Below are positions 53,652-61,743 of a stretch of 64,000 nt of DNA, one piece after another. The notes beneath the pieces are model-generated. The model was given only the letters and a program-made list of their open reading frames with translations. It ran no database searches and was not told the origin of the DNA. This stretch comes from Bradyrhizobium icense. GTDB taxonomy: Bacteria; Pseudomonadota; Alphaproteobacteria; Rhizobiales; Xanthobacteraceae. The stretch covers positions 4,278,001-4,342,000 of the forward strand of contig NZ_CP016428.1 of NCBI RefSeq assembly GCF_001693385.1, in the 5' to 3' direction. Each line of letters opens with the position of its first letter. Positions within the stretch are counted from its first letter, which is position 1. The translations under genes and the position numbers were made by a program.

Positions 53652-54599
53652 ATGAGCAAGCCAATCCTGCGCAATTCTTCGCAAGTGAATTCCCACACCG
53701 CGTCGGATGCGGATGCTTCGCCGAGCGCCGAGTCCCGTGCTGCCGATGCGGAGATGGCACGCGTGCTCCACACCAAACCACTCCGCATGGCCTTGGACAC
53801 CTCCGGGGCCGGGATTGCCCACTGGAAGCACGACCCATTGCACGACGTCGTCGAACCCATGACCCACCACGTTATCATGGCTTACAATGGCTCGGTTCAG
53901 CGCATGGAGCGGCGGTCAGGAAGATCGGTTGCCATTGGAACGTTTCGTCCCGGGGTTCTGATAATCATTCCGGAAGGATCAAGCTCCCGATGGGATATTC
54001 CGAAACCTGTTGATGTCGTACAGCTCTATCTTCCTCACACAACGCTGAAGCGGGTTGCCAACGAAGCCTACATCGCCGCATCGACCAATCTCGTGGAGCG
54101 AACGGCGCATCCCGACCCCATTACATCCCGATTGCTCCTGAGCGCCTCGGATGTCCTGGAGGGCAATGAGGCCTTGGATACGCTCTTCAGGCAGCAACTG
54201 ACGGACCTCCTGGCCACGCGTCTGCTGGCTGCGCACACCGGCGCGCCAACCACGATCCAGCCGGTCATGGGCGGATTGTCGCCGAGGGTGCTCGGCCGCG
54301 CTATCGAGCGTTTGCGTTCGGATGCCGACGCGGATGTCTCGCTCGCGGCGCTCGCTTCCGATGCTGGCTTGTCGCGCTTCCATTTCTGCCGCGCCTTCAG
54401 GGAAAGTACGGGGCTTTCGCCGCATGCCTGGCTACGCCAGCACCAACTCGAGCAGGCCATGAACATGCTGCGGGACACGGACGCGTCGGTCGCCTCGGTC
54501 GCAGCCGCGCTTGGCTATTCCTCCCAGACCGCCTTCGCTGCGGCGTTCAGGAAGCTGACCGGAGAGACACCGAGCGATTGGCGGCGACGCATTCGGTAA
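53652..54599 (+). CDS. AraC-family transcriptional regulator
   Basis: 315 residues from ATG 53652. C-terminal double HTH (VSLAALASDAGLSRFHFCRAFRESTGLSPHAWL and VASVAAALGYSSQTAFAAAFRKLTGETPSDW). The N-terminal domain contains FRPGVLIIIPEGSSSRWDIPK, a cupin-like strand pattern. It is followed by a hydrolase remnant and an oxidoreductase. A decayed copy of its last 45 codons lies at 62773-62901. Confidence 0.88.
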   Translation: MSKPILRNSSQVNSHTASDADASPSAESRAADAEMARVLHTKPLRMALDTSGAGIAHWKHDPLHDVVEPMTHHVIMAYNGSVQRMERRSGRSVAIGTFRPGVLIIIPEGSSSRWDIPKPVDVVQLYLPHTTLKRVANEAYIAASTNLVERTAHPDPITSRLLLSASDVLEGNEALDTLFRQQLTDLLATRLLAAHTGAPTTIQPVMGGLSPRVLGRAIERLRSDADADVSLAALASDAGLSRFHFCRAFRESTGLSPHAWLRQHQLEQAMNMLRDTDASVASVAAALGYSSQTAFAAAFRKLTGETPSDWRRRIR

Positions 54600-54701
54600 C
54601 AGCAATCGCTCTACAGGTACGGCAATCGCTCTGGGGCAGTCGCAAAGCTAATTCGCTAAATCAACGTTACGCCCAACGCCAACACCGGATGGAGACAAAC
54701 G

Positions 54702-55013
54702 ATGGCCTGGATGAACGTCGTTAACCCCTTTGCAATCGCACCGCGGCGGAGAGTCGTCGCGACCGCACTCATGTACGGACTTTCGTTGAGCGTTCGCTTC
54801 ACCTCGGCAGCGGGCGAGGAAACGGAAGTTCCGGCACATGCCGTCCAAACCGCCAACCCTGTCAGTTCCATCATCTTCTACAAGGACTGGCCCGCGAAGC
54901 CCGCTCCGTTGATGGCCTTTCAACGCGGCTCGCTCTTGGGATCCGGAGGCTGCCGAGCGGCATGTGAACGCCCCATGCCAATGTCGCTCATGCTGGACTG
55001 CCCCGCACCGTAA
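54702..55013 (+). pseudogene. Remnant, possibly of a chloroperoxidase-like alpha/beta hydrolase
   Basis: A 103-residue frame with a plausible export signal, then PVSSIIFYKDWPAKPAPLMAF. That stretch resembles the I-x-YKDWG-x-PLxFxHGWP opening of bromoperoxidase-type hydrolases, after which similarity vanishes (the HGWP has become QRGS). No catalytic triad is present. Best read as a broken gene; a small exported protein is the alternative. Confidence 0.4.
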
Positions 55014-55132
55014 CGGCCGGGATTCGTTTCACATCATCTTAGGCGTCATCGATGGCAAGAGGTTTACCGCCAATGCAGAGCGGCGGCGATGACGCGCGTA
55101 CGTCCGAGAGAATCTAACCAGAGGAGAAAACT

Positions 55133-56350
55133 ATGCGACTTGTCATCCTAGGCGCCGGCTTCGCCGGCATGTATGCCGCCCTTTCCGCTGCCCGCCTGCG
55201 CGACATCCAGGGCGTTTCGCCTGACGAGCTCGAGATCGCACTCGTTGCACCAGAGCCGACGCTGGTCGTCCGCCCGCGGCTCTACGAACCGAAGCCCGAA
55301 ACCCTGACGGCGCCTCTGCTGCACGTGCTCAAGGCCATCGACGTCGTCTACGTGCAAGGCAGCGCCGAGACGATCGACACCAAGTCCCGCATGGTGCAGA
55401 TCGCAACGGCCAAAGGCACGCGAAAGACGCTCTCCTACGACCGCCTGGTCGTCGCCACCGGCAGCCGGCTGTTCCGTCCGAATATTCCGGGCCTCGCCGA
55501 GCACGGCTTCAGCGTCGACCAGCTCGATGACGCGATCGCGCTCGATAAGCATCTGCATGCCCTCGCCGACCGGCCGGCAATGAATGGGCGCGACACGGTT
55601 GTCGTCGCCGGCGGCGGCTTCACCGGCATCGAGGCGGCAACCGAAATGCCGGCGCGGCTGCGCGAGATCCTCGGCAAGAAAGCCAAGCCGCGCGTCATCA
55701 TCGTCGACCGCAACCCCGCGATCGCTCCCGATATGGGCGAAGGCCCCCGTCCTGTCATCGAGGACGCGCTGCGCAAGCTCGGCGTTGAGACCCGGCTCGG
55801 TGCCGGCGTCGCGTCGCTCGACAAATCCGGCGTCACGCTTTCCGATGGCGAACGCATTGAAGCCGAGACCGTGATCTGGGCGGCGGGCATTCGTGCCGCC
55901 CCGTTGACCCAGCAGATTCCCGCCGAGCGCGACAATTTCGGCCGGCTGCTTGTCGACCGGGATTTGCGCGTGCCGTCGGTGGATGGCGTCTTTGCCACCG
56001 GTGACGCCGCTCGCGCAGCATGTGACGATATCGGCAACTACGCGCTGATGTCGTGCCAGCACGCCACGCGGATGGGTGCCTTTGCCGGCAACAACGCTGC
56101 GGCAGAACTGTTGGGCGTTCCGACCAAGCCCTACCACCAGAAGGGCTACGTCACCTGCCTGGATCTCGGCGAGGCCGGTGCGCTGTTCACGACCGGCTGG
56201 GAGCGCAAGGTGGCGATGGTCGGCGACGTCGGCAAGAAGACCAAGCAGGAAATCAACACTGTCTGGATCTATCCGCCGCGTGCCGAGCGCGCTGCCGCGC
56301 TGGCCTCTGCCGATCCGGAGCGTGTGACTGACGTGAGTGGCTTCTTTTAG
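55133..56350 (+). CDS. NAD(P)/FAD-dependent oxidoreductase (NDH-2-like)
   Basis: 405 residues from ATG 55133 with GAGGAG seven bases upstream. FAD-binding VILGAGFAGMYAALSAA at the N-terminus, NAD(P)-binding VVVAGGGFTGIEAATEM at about 156-172 and the second FAD contact GVFATGDAARA. The layout is that of type II NADH dehydrogenases and related quinone reductases. No C-terminal membrane helix is seen, so quinone access is uncertain. Part of the stress-like island genes following an AraC regulator. Confidence 0.87.
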   Translation: MRLVILGAGFAGMYAALSAARLRDIQGVSPDELEIALVAPEPTLVVRPRLYEPKPETLTAPLLHVLKAIDVVYVQGSAETIDTKSRMVQIATAKGTRKTLSYDRLVVATGSRLFRPNIPGLAEHGFSVDQLDDAIALDKHLHALADRPAMNGRDTVVVAGGGFTGIEAATEMPARLREILGKKAKPRVIIVDRNPAIAPDMGEGPRPVIEDALRKLGVETRLGAGVASLDKSGVTLSDGERIEAETVIWAAGIRAAPLTQQIPAERDNFGRLLVDRDLRVPSVDGVFATGDAARAACDDIGNYALMSCQHATRMGAFAGNNAAAELLGVPTKPYHQKGYVTCLDLGEAGALFTTGWERKVAMVGDVGKKTKQEINTVWIYPPRAERAAALASADPERVTDVSGFF

Positions 56351-56445
56351 ATCCTTCACGCGAAACGGGCCGCGCTTCTCGCTGGCTGCGCGGCCTGCTC
56401 AACCGAGACCAGCCAGTAATCTTGAACATGAAACAGGAGACGAAC

Positions 56446-57375
56446 ATGGACGTAGACACGAGCCTAGCCAACACCTCACATCCCGGTGGACCGGGGTCCA
56501 ACGAATTGGTTCCATCGCGCTACGCGGTGCAGGTCGGCGACATTGACGTGCTGGTGGTCAGCGATGGCGTGCTACCGCTCCCAACGGCAATGTTGGCACA
56601 CAACATCGATCCGGCCGTCCGGGCGACCTGGCTGAAAGACATGTTCCTGCCGCCGGACGCTTACGATTGGGCGCTGAACGTGGTCGTGGTGCGTAGCGGC
56701 GACCGGACCATACTCGTCGATGCTGGGCTTGGTCTCGACCCGGACTTGCACTTGCCGCGCGCCGGGCAATTGATCAAGCGACTGGAGGCCGCCGGCATCG
56801 ATCTTGCGTCCGTGACCGACGTGGTGCTGACCCACATGCACATGGACCACATTGGCGGGCTGCTCGTCGAAGGGGTCAAGGAACGGCTACGTCCGGACCT
56901 GCGGATCCACGTGGCGGCCGCCGAGGTCAAGTTCTGGGAGGCGCCCGATTTCTCCCACGTCTCCATGCCGCCGGGGTTTCCGGACGCGCTTCGATCGACC
57001 GCCAAGCGGTTCGTGAAAGAGTACCGCAGCCAGCTGCGGCCGTTCGAGGAGGAGTACGAGGTGGCACCGGGAGTGGTCGTTACTCGCACCGGCGGCCACA
57101 CCCCCGGGCACAGCGTGGTCCGCGTGGCGTCCGGCGGCGACCGGCTGACGTTCGCCGGAGACCTCGTGTTCGCGGTCGGGTTCGAGCACCCCGAGTGGTA
57201 CAACGGCTTCGAACACGACCCCGAGGAGTCGGCCCGCGTTCGTATCAGTCTTTTGCGGGAATTGGCTGAGACCGGTGGGCTGCTGGTGGCCACTCACCTG
57301 CCGTTCCCATCCGTCGGCCATGTGGCAGTCGACGGCGACGCCTTTCGCTGGGTGCCGGTCTTCTGGGACTACTGA
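56446..57375 (+). CDS. Metallo-beta-lactamase-fold hydrolase
   Basis: 309 residues from ATG 56446, behind AGGAGA at six bases; upstream in-frame TTG and ATG are less well placed. Zinc motif THMHMDHIGG, further ligands in GGHTPGHS and AGDLVF, and the last in VATHLPFPSVGH. The pattern is of quorum-quenching lactonase or related MBL enzymes, but the substrate is unknown. Codons are more G/C-ending than in its island neighbours, a possible sign of a different origin. Confidence 0.86.
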   Translation: MDVDTSLANTSHPGGPGSNELVPSRYAVQVGDIDVLVVSDGVLPLPTAMLAHNIDPAVRATWLKDMFLPPDAYDWALNVVVVRSGDRTILVDAGLGLDPDLHLPRAGQLIKRLEAAGIDLASVTDVVLTHMHMDHIGGLLVEGVKERLRPDLRIHVAAAEVKFWEAPDFSHVSMPPGFPDALRSTAKRFVKEYRSQLRPFEEEYEVAPGVVVTRTGGHTPGHSVVRVASGGDRLTFAGDLVFAVGFEHPEWYNGFEHDPEESARVRISLLRELAETGGLLVATHLPFPSVGHVAVDGDAFRWVPVFWDY

Positions 57376-57481
57376 CCGCACGAACGAGAGGCGCCTCGTA
57401 AGCGCTTCATTCGATACGGGCCGCGTTACCAGCGCCGGAGCGCGGCCCGCTCACCCAAAATCCTTTTGGAGCTCGACCTCG

Positions 57482-57694
57482 ATGAAACACGAGACCGTGC
57501 GCGCCTCGCAGCTCAACGGCTGCGTCTTCTGCGTGAACATGCATGTCAAGGAAGCCACCCTCCACGGCGAGTGCGCGCTCCCGCTGATGACCCGGGCGCT
57601 ACCTGAGTGTCCGCGCAAAGATGCTGCTGGCTTCACCGACCAAACCACTCCGCACGGCGATCACGCTTCGAAGCCGCGCGATGGGAGGGTGTGA
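57482..57694 (+). pseudogene. Fragment of a carboxymuconolactone decarboxylase/AhpD-type gene
   Basis: Reads MKHETVRASQLNGCVFCVNMH then VKEATLHGE. RASQ-x-NGC-x-FC-x3-H is the redox-active core of AhpD-like proteins, normally in the middle of a protein of about 150 residues. Upstream sequence lacks the usual N-terminal helices, and after HGE similarity ends. The frame closes at the start of the next gene. A decayed peroxide-defence gene. Confidence 0.62.
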
Positions 57695-58335
57695 TGAACG
57701 TCGTTGTCTTTGGTCCAACAGGGTCGACAGGACGGCTCGTCGTTGAGTCCGCCTTGTCCGCGGGTCACGTCGTCACTGCCTTTGTCCGTGACCCAAAGCG
57801 CATGCCCTTGACGCATCCGAATCTCAGGATCGTCAAGGGCGATGCAATGGATGCAGCCTCGGTGGCATCTGCGGTCCAAGGTGCGGATGCGGTGATCTGC
57901 ACGTTGGGGATGGTACCTCAGGCTAAAGAAGATTTGGGTCGACGCCAGCCCGGTGTCCCGGTTTGCTCGGTGGGAACCAAGAACATTCTGGCCGCCATGC
58001 CTCTAGGCCGACTCATCGTTGAGAGTTCGGTGAGTGTCGGTGAGAGCTACCACACCGGGAGTTTCGGCGCAGGCTTCATGGTCAAGCTCGCACTAAAGGA
58101 GGTGATGGCAGACAAGGAGGAGCAGGAGGCAGCTATTCGGGAGAGTGACTGCGATTGGACGATCGTTCGACCGGCGACGCTGACATTCAAGCGTGCTCGC
58201 GGAAACCTGAAGGCCGGGACCGATCTGCGCTGGAATATCACCTCAACAGCCACCCGCGCGGACGTGGCCGAGTATATGGTCAAGATCCTCGATGACCCGG
58301 CGACATACAAGAAGGCCATAACGGTGCGCAACTAG
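57694..58335 (+). CDS. NmrA/atypical-SDR NAD(P)-binding protein
   Basis: 213 residues from ATG 57694 with GGGAGGG upstream. Rossmann motif VVFGPTGSTGRLVVESAL, then FVRDPKRM and AVQGADAVICTLG as in NmrA-like quinone or flavin reductases. No classical YxxxK catalytic pair. Could be a redox sensor or an NADPH-dependent reductase. Confidence 0.84.
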   Translation: MNVVVFGPTGSTGRLVVESALSAGHVVTAFVRDPKRMPLTHPNLRIVKGDAMDAASVASAVQGADAVICTLGMVPQAKEDLGRRQPGVPVCSVGTKNILAAMPLGRLIVESSVSVGESYHTGSFGAGFMVKLALKEVMADKEEQEAAIRESDCDWTIVRPATLTFKRARGNLKAGTDLRWNITSTATRADVAEYMVKILDDPATYKKAITVRN

Positions 58336-58349
58336 GTTTGGCGGCGAAC

Positions 58350-58364
58350 TGCGGTGAAACCGCA
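58350..58364. promoter_or_regulatory. Candidate repressor operator before the efflux operon
   Basis: TGCGGT-GAA-ACCGCA, perfect 6-bp arms, 87 bp before the hlyD/emrA ATG. Size and symmetry suit a TetR dimer, but no binding data exist. Confidence 0.4.
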
Positions 58365-58450
58365 ATTTCCGTCGATTCCGGCTGGACCGCACGGTAACGC
58401 GAGTGAATGGGCGTTGGTGTCAGCGACAATAACCGCTTTAGGAGGGCGTT

Positions 58451-59482
58451 ATGGCGCATCTCAACAAGAAAAAGATGATCGGCTTACTACTGTGCCTCGG
58501 CGCGGTCGTGGTCGTGGCTGGCGGATGGGTCTATGCCCACTCAAACGAGACCTTCACCGACAACGCCTATATTCGCGGGGACATGACCTCGCTCGCGCCA
58601 AAGGTTGCAGGCTATGTCACGGCCGTGGAGGTTCAGGATAACCAGGCCGTTCGTGCAGGCGACGTCCTATTCCGGATCGACGATCGGGACTACCGCGCAC
58701 GCCTTGCGCAAGCCGAGGCCAATGTCGAAGCCGCCCAAGCCCGCCTCCGCAATGTCGATGCGGAGACCCAACTCCAGCACGCCCTGATACGGCAGGCCGA
58801 AGCTCAAAGACTTGCGAGCGTGGCCGAGATGAATCTGGCTCGCAAGGCCTCCGATCGCCGCCGTGAGCTGATCCGCACCAACGCCGTCAGCCAGGCACAG
58901 GTCGATGAAAGCGATGCGGCGCTATCGAGAACCGAGGCGGGCGTGTCGGCGGCGTCGGCAACTGTGGAGGCCCAGCGGCAACGCATCGCCGTCCTTGCCA
59001 GCCAGCGCGAAGCTGCGGTTGCTGCCGTGGCGCAGGCGCACGCCGCTCGCGATCTCGCCCAGGTCGATCTCGACCACACCGTGGTGCATGCGCCGGTCGA
59101 CGGCGTCGTCGGCAATCGCCAGGTCCGCGTCGGCCGGCTTGTTGCGCCGGGTACCTCCTTGCTCGACATCGTTCCGGTCAAGGACGTGTGGGTGGTCGCG
59201 AACTTCAAGGAAAGCCAGATCGAACATATCCGACCCGGACAGCGCGCACGCATCACCGTGGACGGCTATCCGAACCAGACGATTGAGGGCGTGGTGGACA
59301 GCTTTGCGCCCGGCAGCGGGTCTGCGTTCACCCTGCTCCCGACTGACAATGCGACGGGGAACTTCATTCGTGTCGTTCAACGCGTGCCTGTGAAAATCCG
59401 CTTCGCCAGAAATCCATTGCCCGGCCGCGTCGTGCCCGGCCTGTCCGCGCGTGTCGAGATAGATCGAGAAAGCGGCACATGA
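58451..59482 (+). CDS. HlyD/EmrA-family membrane fusion protein
   Basis: 343 residues with a strong GGAGGG five to ten bases upstream. N-terminal membrane helix (IGLLLCLGAVVVVAGGWVYAH), then SNETFTDNAYIRGDMTSLAPKVAGYV, the EmrA/HlyD signature. A coiled-coil hairpin with DESDAALSRTEAGVSAASATVE and the lipoyl-like domain APVDGVVGNRQVRVGRLVAPG follow. The periplasmic adaptor of a DHA2-type pump; its stop overlaps the MFS start. Confidence 0.92.
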   Translation: MAHLNKKKMIGLLLCLGAVVVVAGGWVYAHSNETFTDNAYIRGDMTSLAPKVAGYVTAVEVQDNQAVRAGDVLFRIDDRDYRARLAQAEANVEAAQARLRNVDAETQLQHALIRQAEAQRLASVAEMNLARKASDRRRELIRTNAVSQAQVDESDAALSRTEAGVSAASATVEAQRQRIAVLASQREAAVAAVAQAHAARDLAQVDLDHTVVHAPVDGVVGNRQVRVGRLVAPGTSLLDIVPVKDVWVVANFKESQIEHIRPGQRARITVDGYPNQTIEGVVDSFAPGSGSAFTLLPTDNATGNFIRVVQRVPVKIRFARNPLPGRVVPGLSARVEIDRESGT

Positions 59483-61743
59483 CCGTGATCGCCGACGACA
59501 CACCAAGCTATGACAGGCGCGCGGCAGGAAGTATTCTTGTCGCAGGCATCGTGCTCGCCACTCTGACGGAGGCGATCGCAAGCACCGTCCTGTCGCTCGG
59601 ACGCAGCGACATCATTGGCGACACCCATGCGACTCCCGACGAGTTCGCCTGGCTGGACATCGGATACACTGCAACGAAGCTGATCGGGTTCATGGCCACG
59701 TCCTGGCTCATGACGCGCACCAGTCCGCGCCGCCTGATCATCGGTTCGACGCTGGTCATGGGCACGGCCTGCGCCATCGCCGCCATCACAGATCGGTTGG
59801 ACCTGCTGGTCGCACTCCGCATGATACAGGGCTTCTCCGGCGGCGTTTTGCTTGTCGCCGGGCAGTCGATCATTTTTCTCGCCTATCCGCGATCCTGCCA
59901 GCCGATCCTGCAGGCGCTGTTTGCGATGGGATCCGTCGTCGCTCCTGCGACCATTGCCCCGGCACTGCAGGGATGGTTGATCGACAGCCAGTCGTGGGCA
60001 TGGATTTTCTTCGGCGTTGTTCCGGTGGCCCTCGCCGCCATCGGACTTCTGTTGATAACGGAGGGCCCGAGGCAGTTTACGACCGCGCGATTTCCGTGCG
60101 ACTGGGTTGGCTTCTTGCTGATCTCAGTCGCATTTTTCTGCCTCACCTATGTCTTGAATCAGGGCAGCCGATGGCGATGGTTCGAGGAACCTCGCATCGT
60201 GTGGCTGACCCTGATCGGCGCAGCCGCTCTGCTGGCGTTTCTCGGCCAACAGATGATGGCAAAAAGGCAAGGCCTTCTCGATCTCACGCTGTTCCGGTCG
60301 AGCGATTTTTCCTTCGCTTTCATCGTCAGCTTCGTTGCCGGTGCCGCGTTGTTCGGGAGCGCGTTCCTGATCCCGTCATTTGCCGTGTCCGTCCTCGGGT
60401 TCACGCCTACCGATGCCGGCCAGCTCTTGTTGCCAAGCGGCGCGCTTTTCGTCGGCTCGCTCCTCATTGCTGCCTTTCTCATGCAGGTCAGAGGCGTTCC
60501 CCCTATCGCCACGGTGCCGTTCGGAATCCTGATGATCATGGCCGCGATGTGGATGCTGTCCGGCTCGACCAGCGAAAGTGGCGCCGACGACATGATGGCC
60601 GCCATCCTGCTACGCGGATTTGGACTTGGCTTCCTCTTCCTGTCGATCACCCTTATCGCTTTCAGCGACCTCAACAACCGCAATCGAGCGTCCGGCATCG
60701 GTCTTTTCAACGCGGGGCGCCAACTTGGTGGTCTCATGGGAGTCGCCGGGCTCCAGACAATGATCGACCACAATGTCACTGCCAATGCCACGGTGCTCGG
60801 CGCCAGTGTCACCGCAGGCCTTCCTGCGGTCAGCGAGCGGCTGACGACGATGAGTGCCATGCTCGCGGCACGAGGGATGGACAGCGTGGCCGCCGGCCGG
60901 GCTGCGATGGGTCTGTTGGGTCGAGCCCTCACTGGTCAATCCACGGTGATCGCTTTCGACACCGCGTTCGCTGCAGTCGCTCTTCTTTTCGTCATCGCTG
61001 CGCCCGTGCTGGTGACCATCAAGATCGCGTTCGCCCTGCAAGCGAAGATGCGCGTAGCGCAGTTACCTCAGACAGAGGAGCCGTACATGAGACAACCCAC
61101 GCCAAATCCCGTTCGACAAGACAATGCTGCATCGAAGCCAGGCGCTCGCACGGACATCGTGCTGGCGATCAGCGAGGCTCTCGCTGATCCGAGTGGCACG
61201 CCTGCTGATCTCAATAGTATCTTGGATCGAAGTGGATACTCGAGGAAGGATGTTCTATCGGCGTTCGAGAGCATCGACGATCTCATCGTCGCGATCGCCG
61301 AACATAAAGCCTTCCTCATATCTCAGCCATTGGTAAGGAGAGCGCGCCCTGGCACCGCAGACGATGCCCGCGAAACCCTCATCGCGTTCGGACGCGTTGC
61401 CTGGAAGGAATATTCGACCACCCTGGTCGGGTTCATTCGGATGATGATGACCGAAGGTGCACGCAATCCTGCACTCAAGAAGCGAGTGTACGAGGCGGGA
61501 CAGGCGACTGTCACACTGAAGCTGCGGGAGTTTCTGGCGGCAGCAAATGAAAGAGGACTCCTTTCGATATCGGACGCTCAGCTATACGCGGAGCAATTGC
61601 TAGGACTGTTGAGGGAGCCGCTCTACCAGGCGCTTATGCTGAGCCCTGCACCGAGCCAGGAGGGAGCAGCCGCCGACCGCGTCAGAGCCAGCATCGAAAG
61701 GTTCGCCCATGGATGCGCGAGCGCGAGGAACATTACCCGATGA
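59479..61743 (+). CDS. DHA2-type MFS efflux pump fused in frame to a complete TetR repressor
   Basis: 754 residues, about 220 more than EmrB pumps. Residues 1 to about 525 are the multi-helix DHA2 transporter (LTEAIASTVLSLGRSDI, RMIQGFSGG, GIGLFNAGRQLGGLMG). After a 35-residue linker, about 559-610 read as a TetR HTH (ISEALADPSGTPADLNSILDRSGYSRKDVLSAF, then DDLIVAIAEHKAFL). Residues 625-750 are a TetR ligand-binding domain (FIRMMMTEGARNPALKKRVYEAG, AEQLLGLLREPLYQALML). The frame is uninterrupted. An internal Shine-Dalgarno and ATG at 61075-61089 could yield a free 218-residue TetR. Overlaps both neighbours by four bases. Confidence 0.9.
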   Translation: MTVIADDTPSYDRRAAGSILVAGIVLATLTEAIASTVLSLGRSDIIGDTHATPDEFAWLDIGYTATKLIGFMATSWLMTRTSPRRLIIGSTLVMGTACAIAAITDRLDLLVALRMIQGFSGGVLLVAGQSIIFLAYPRSCQPILQALFAMGSVVAPATIAPALQGWLIDSQSWAWIFFGVVPVALAAIGLLLITEGPRQFTTARFPCDWVGFLLISVAFFCLTYVLNQGSRWRWFEEPRIVWLTLIGAAALLAFLGQQMMAKRQGLLDLTLFRSSDFSFAFIVSFVAGAALFGSAFLIPSFAVSVLGFTPTDAGQLLLPSGALFVGSLLIAAFLMQVRGVPPIATVPFGILMIMAAMWMLSGSTSESGADDMMAAILLRGFGLGFLFLSITLIAFSDLNNRNRASGIGLFNAGRQLGGLMGVAGLQTMIDHNVTANATVLGASVTAGLPAVSERLTTMSAMLAARGMDSVAAGRAAMGLLGRALTGQSTVIAFDTAFAAVALLFVIAAPVLVTIKIAFALQAKMRVAQLPQTEEPYMRQPTPNPVRQDNAASKPGARTDIVLAISEALADPSGTPADLNSILDRSGYSRKDVLSAFESIDDLIVAIAEHKAFLISQPLVRRARPGTADDARETLIAFGRVAWKEYSTTLVGFIRMMMTEGARNPALKKRVYEAGQATVTLKLREFLAAANERGLLSISDAQLYAEQLLGLLREPLYQALMLSPAPSQEGAAADRVRASIERFAHGCASARNITR
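61074..61089 (+). promoter_or_regulatory. Internal Shine-Dalgarno and in-frame ATG for a free TetR product
   Basis: AGAGGAG ends six bases before ATG 61087, codon 537 of the fusion. It lies exactly at the pump-to-regulator linker and is among the best ribosome sites in the window. Initiation here would give M-R-Q-P-T-P..., a 218-residue TetR, the normal family length. Confidence 0.68.
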
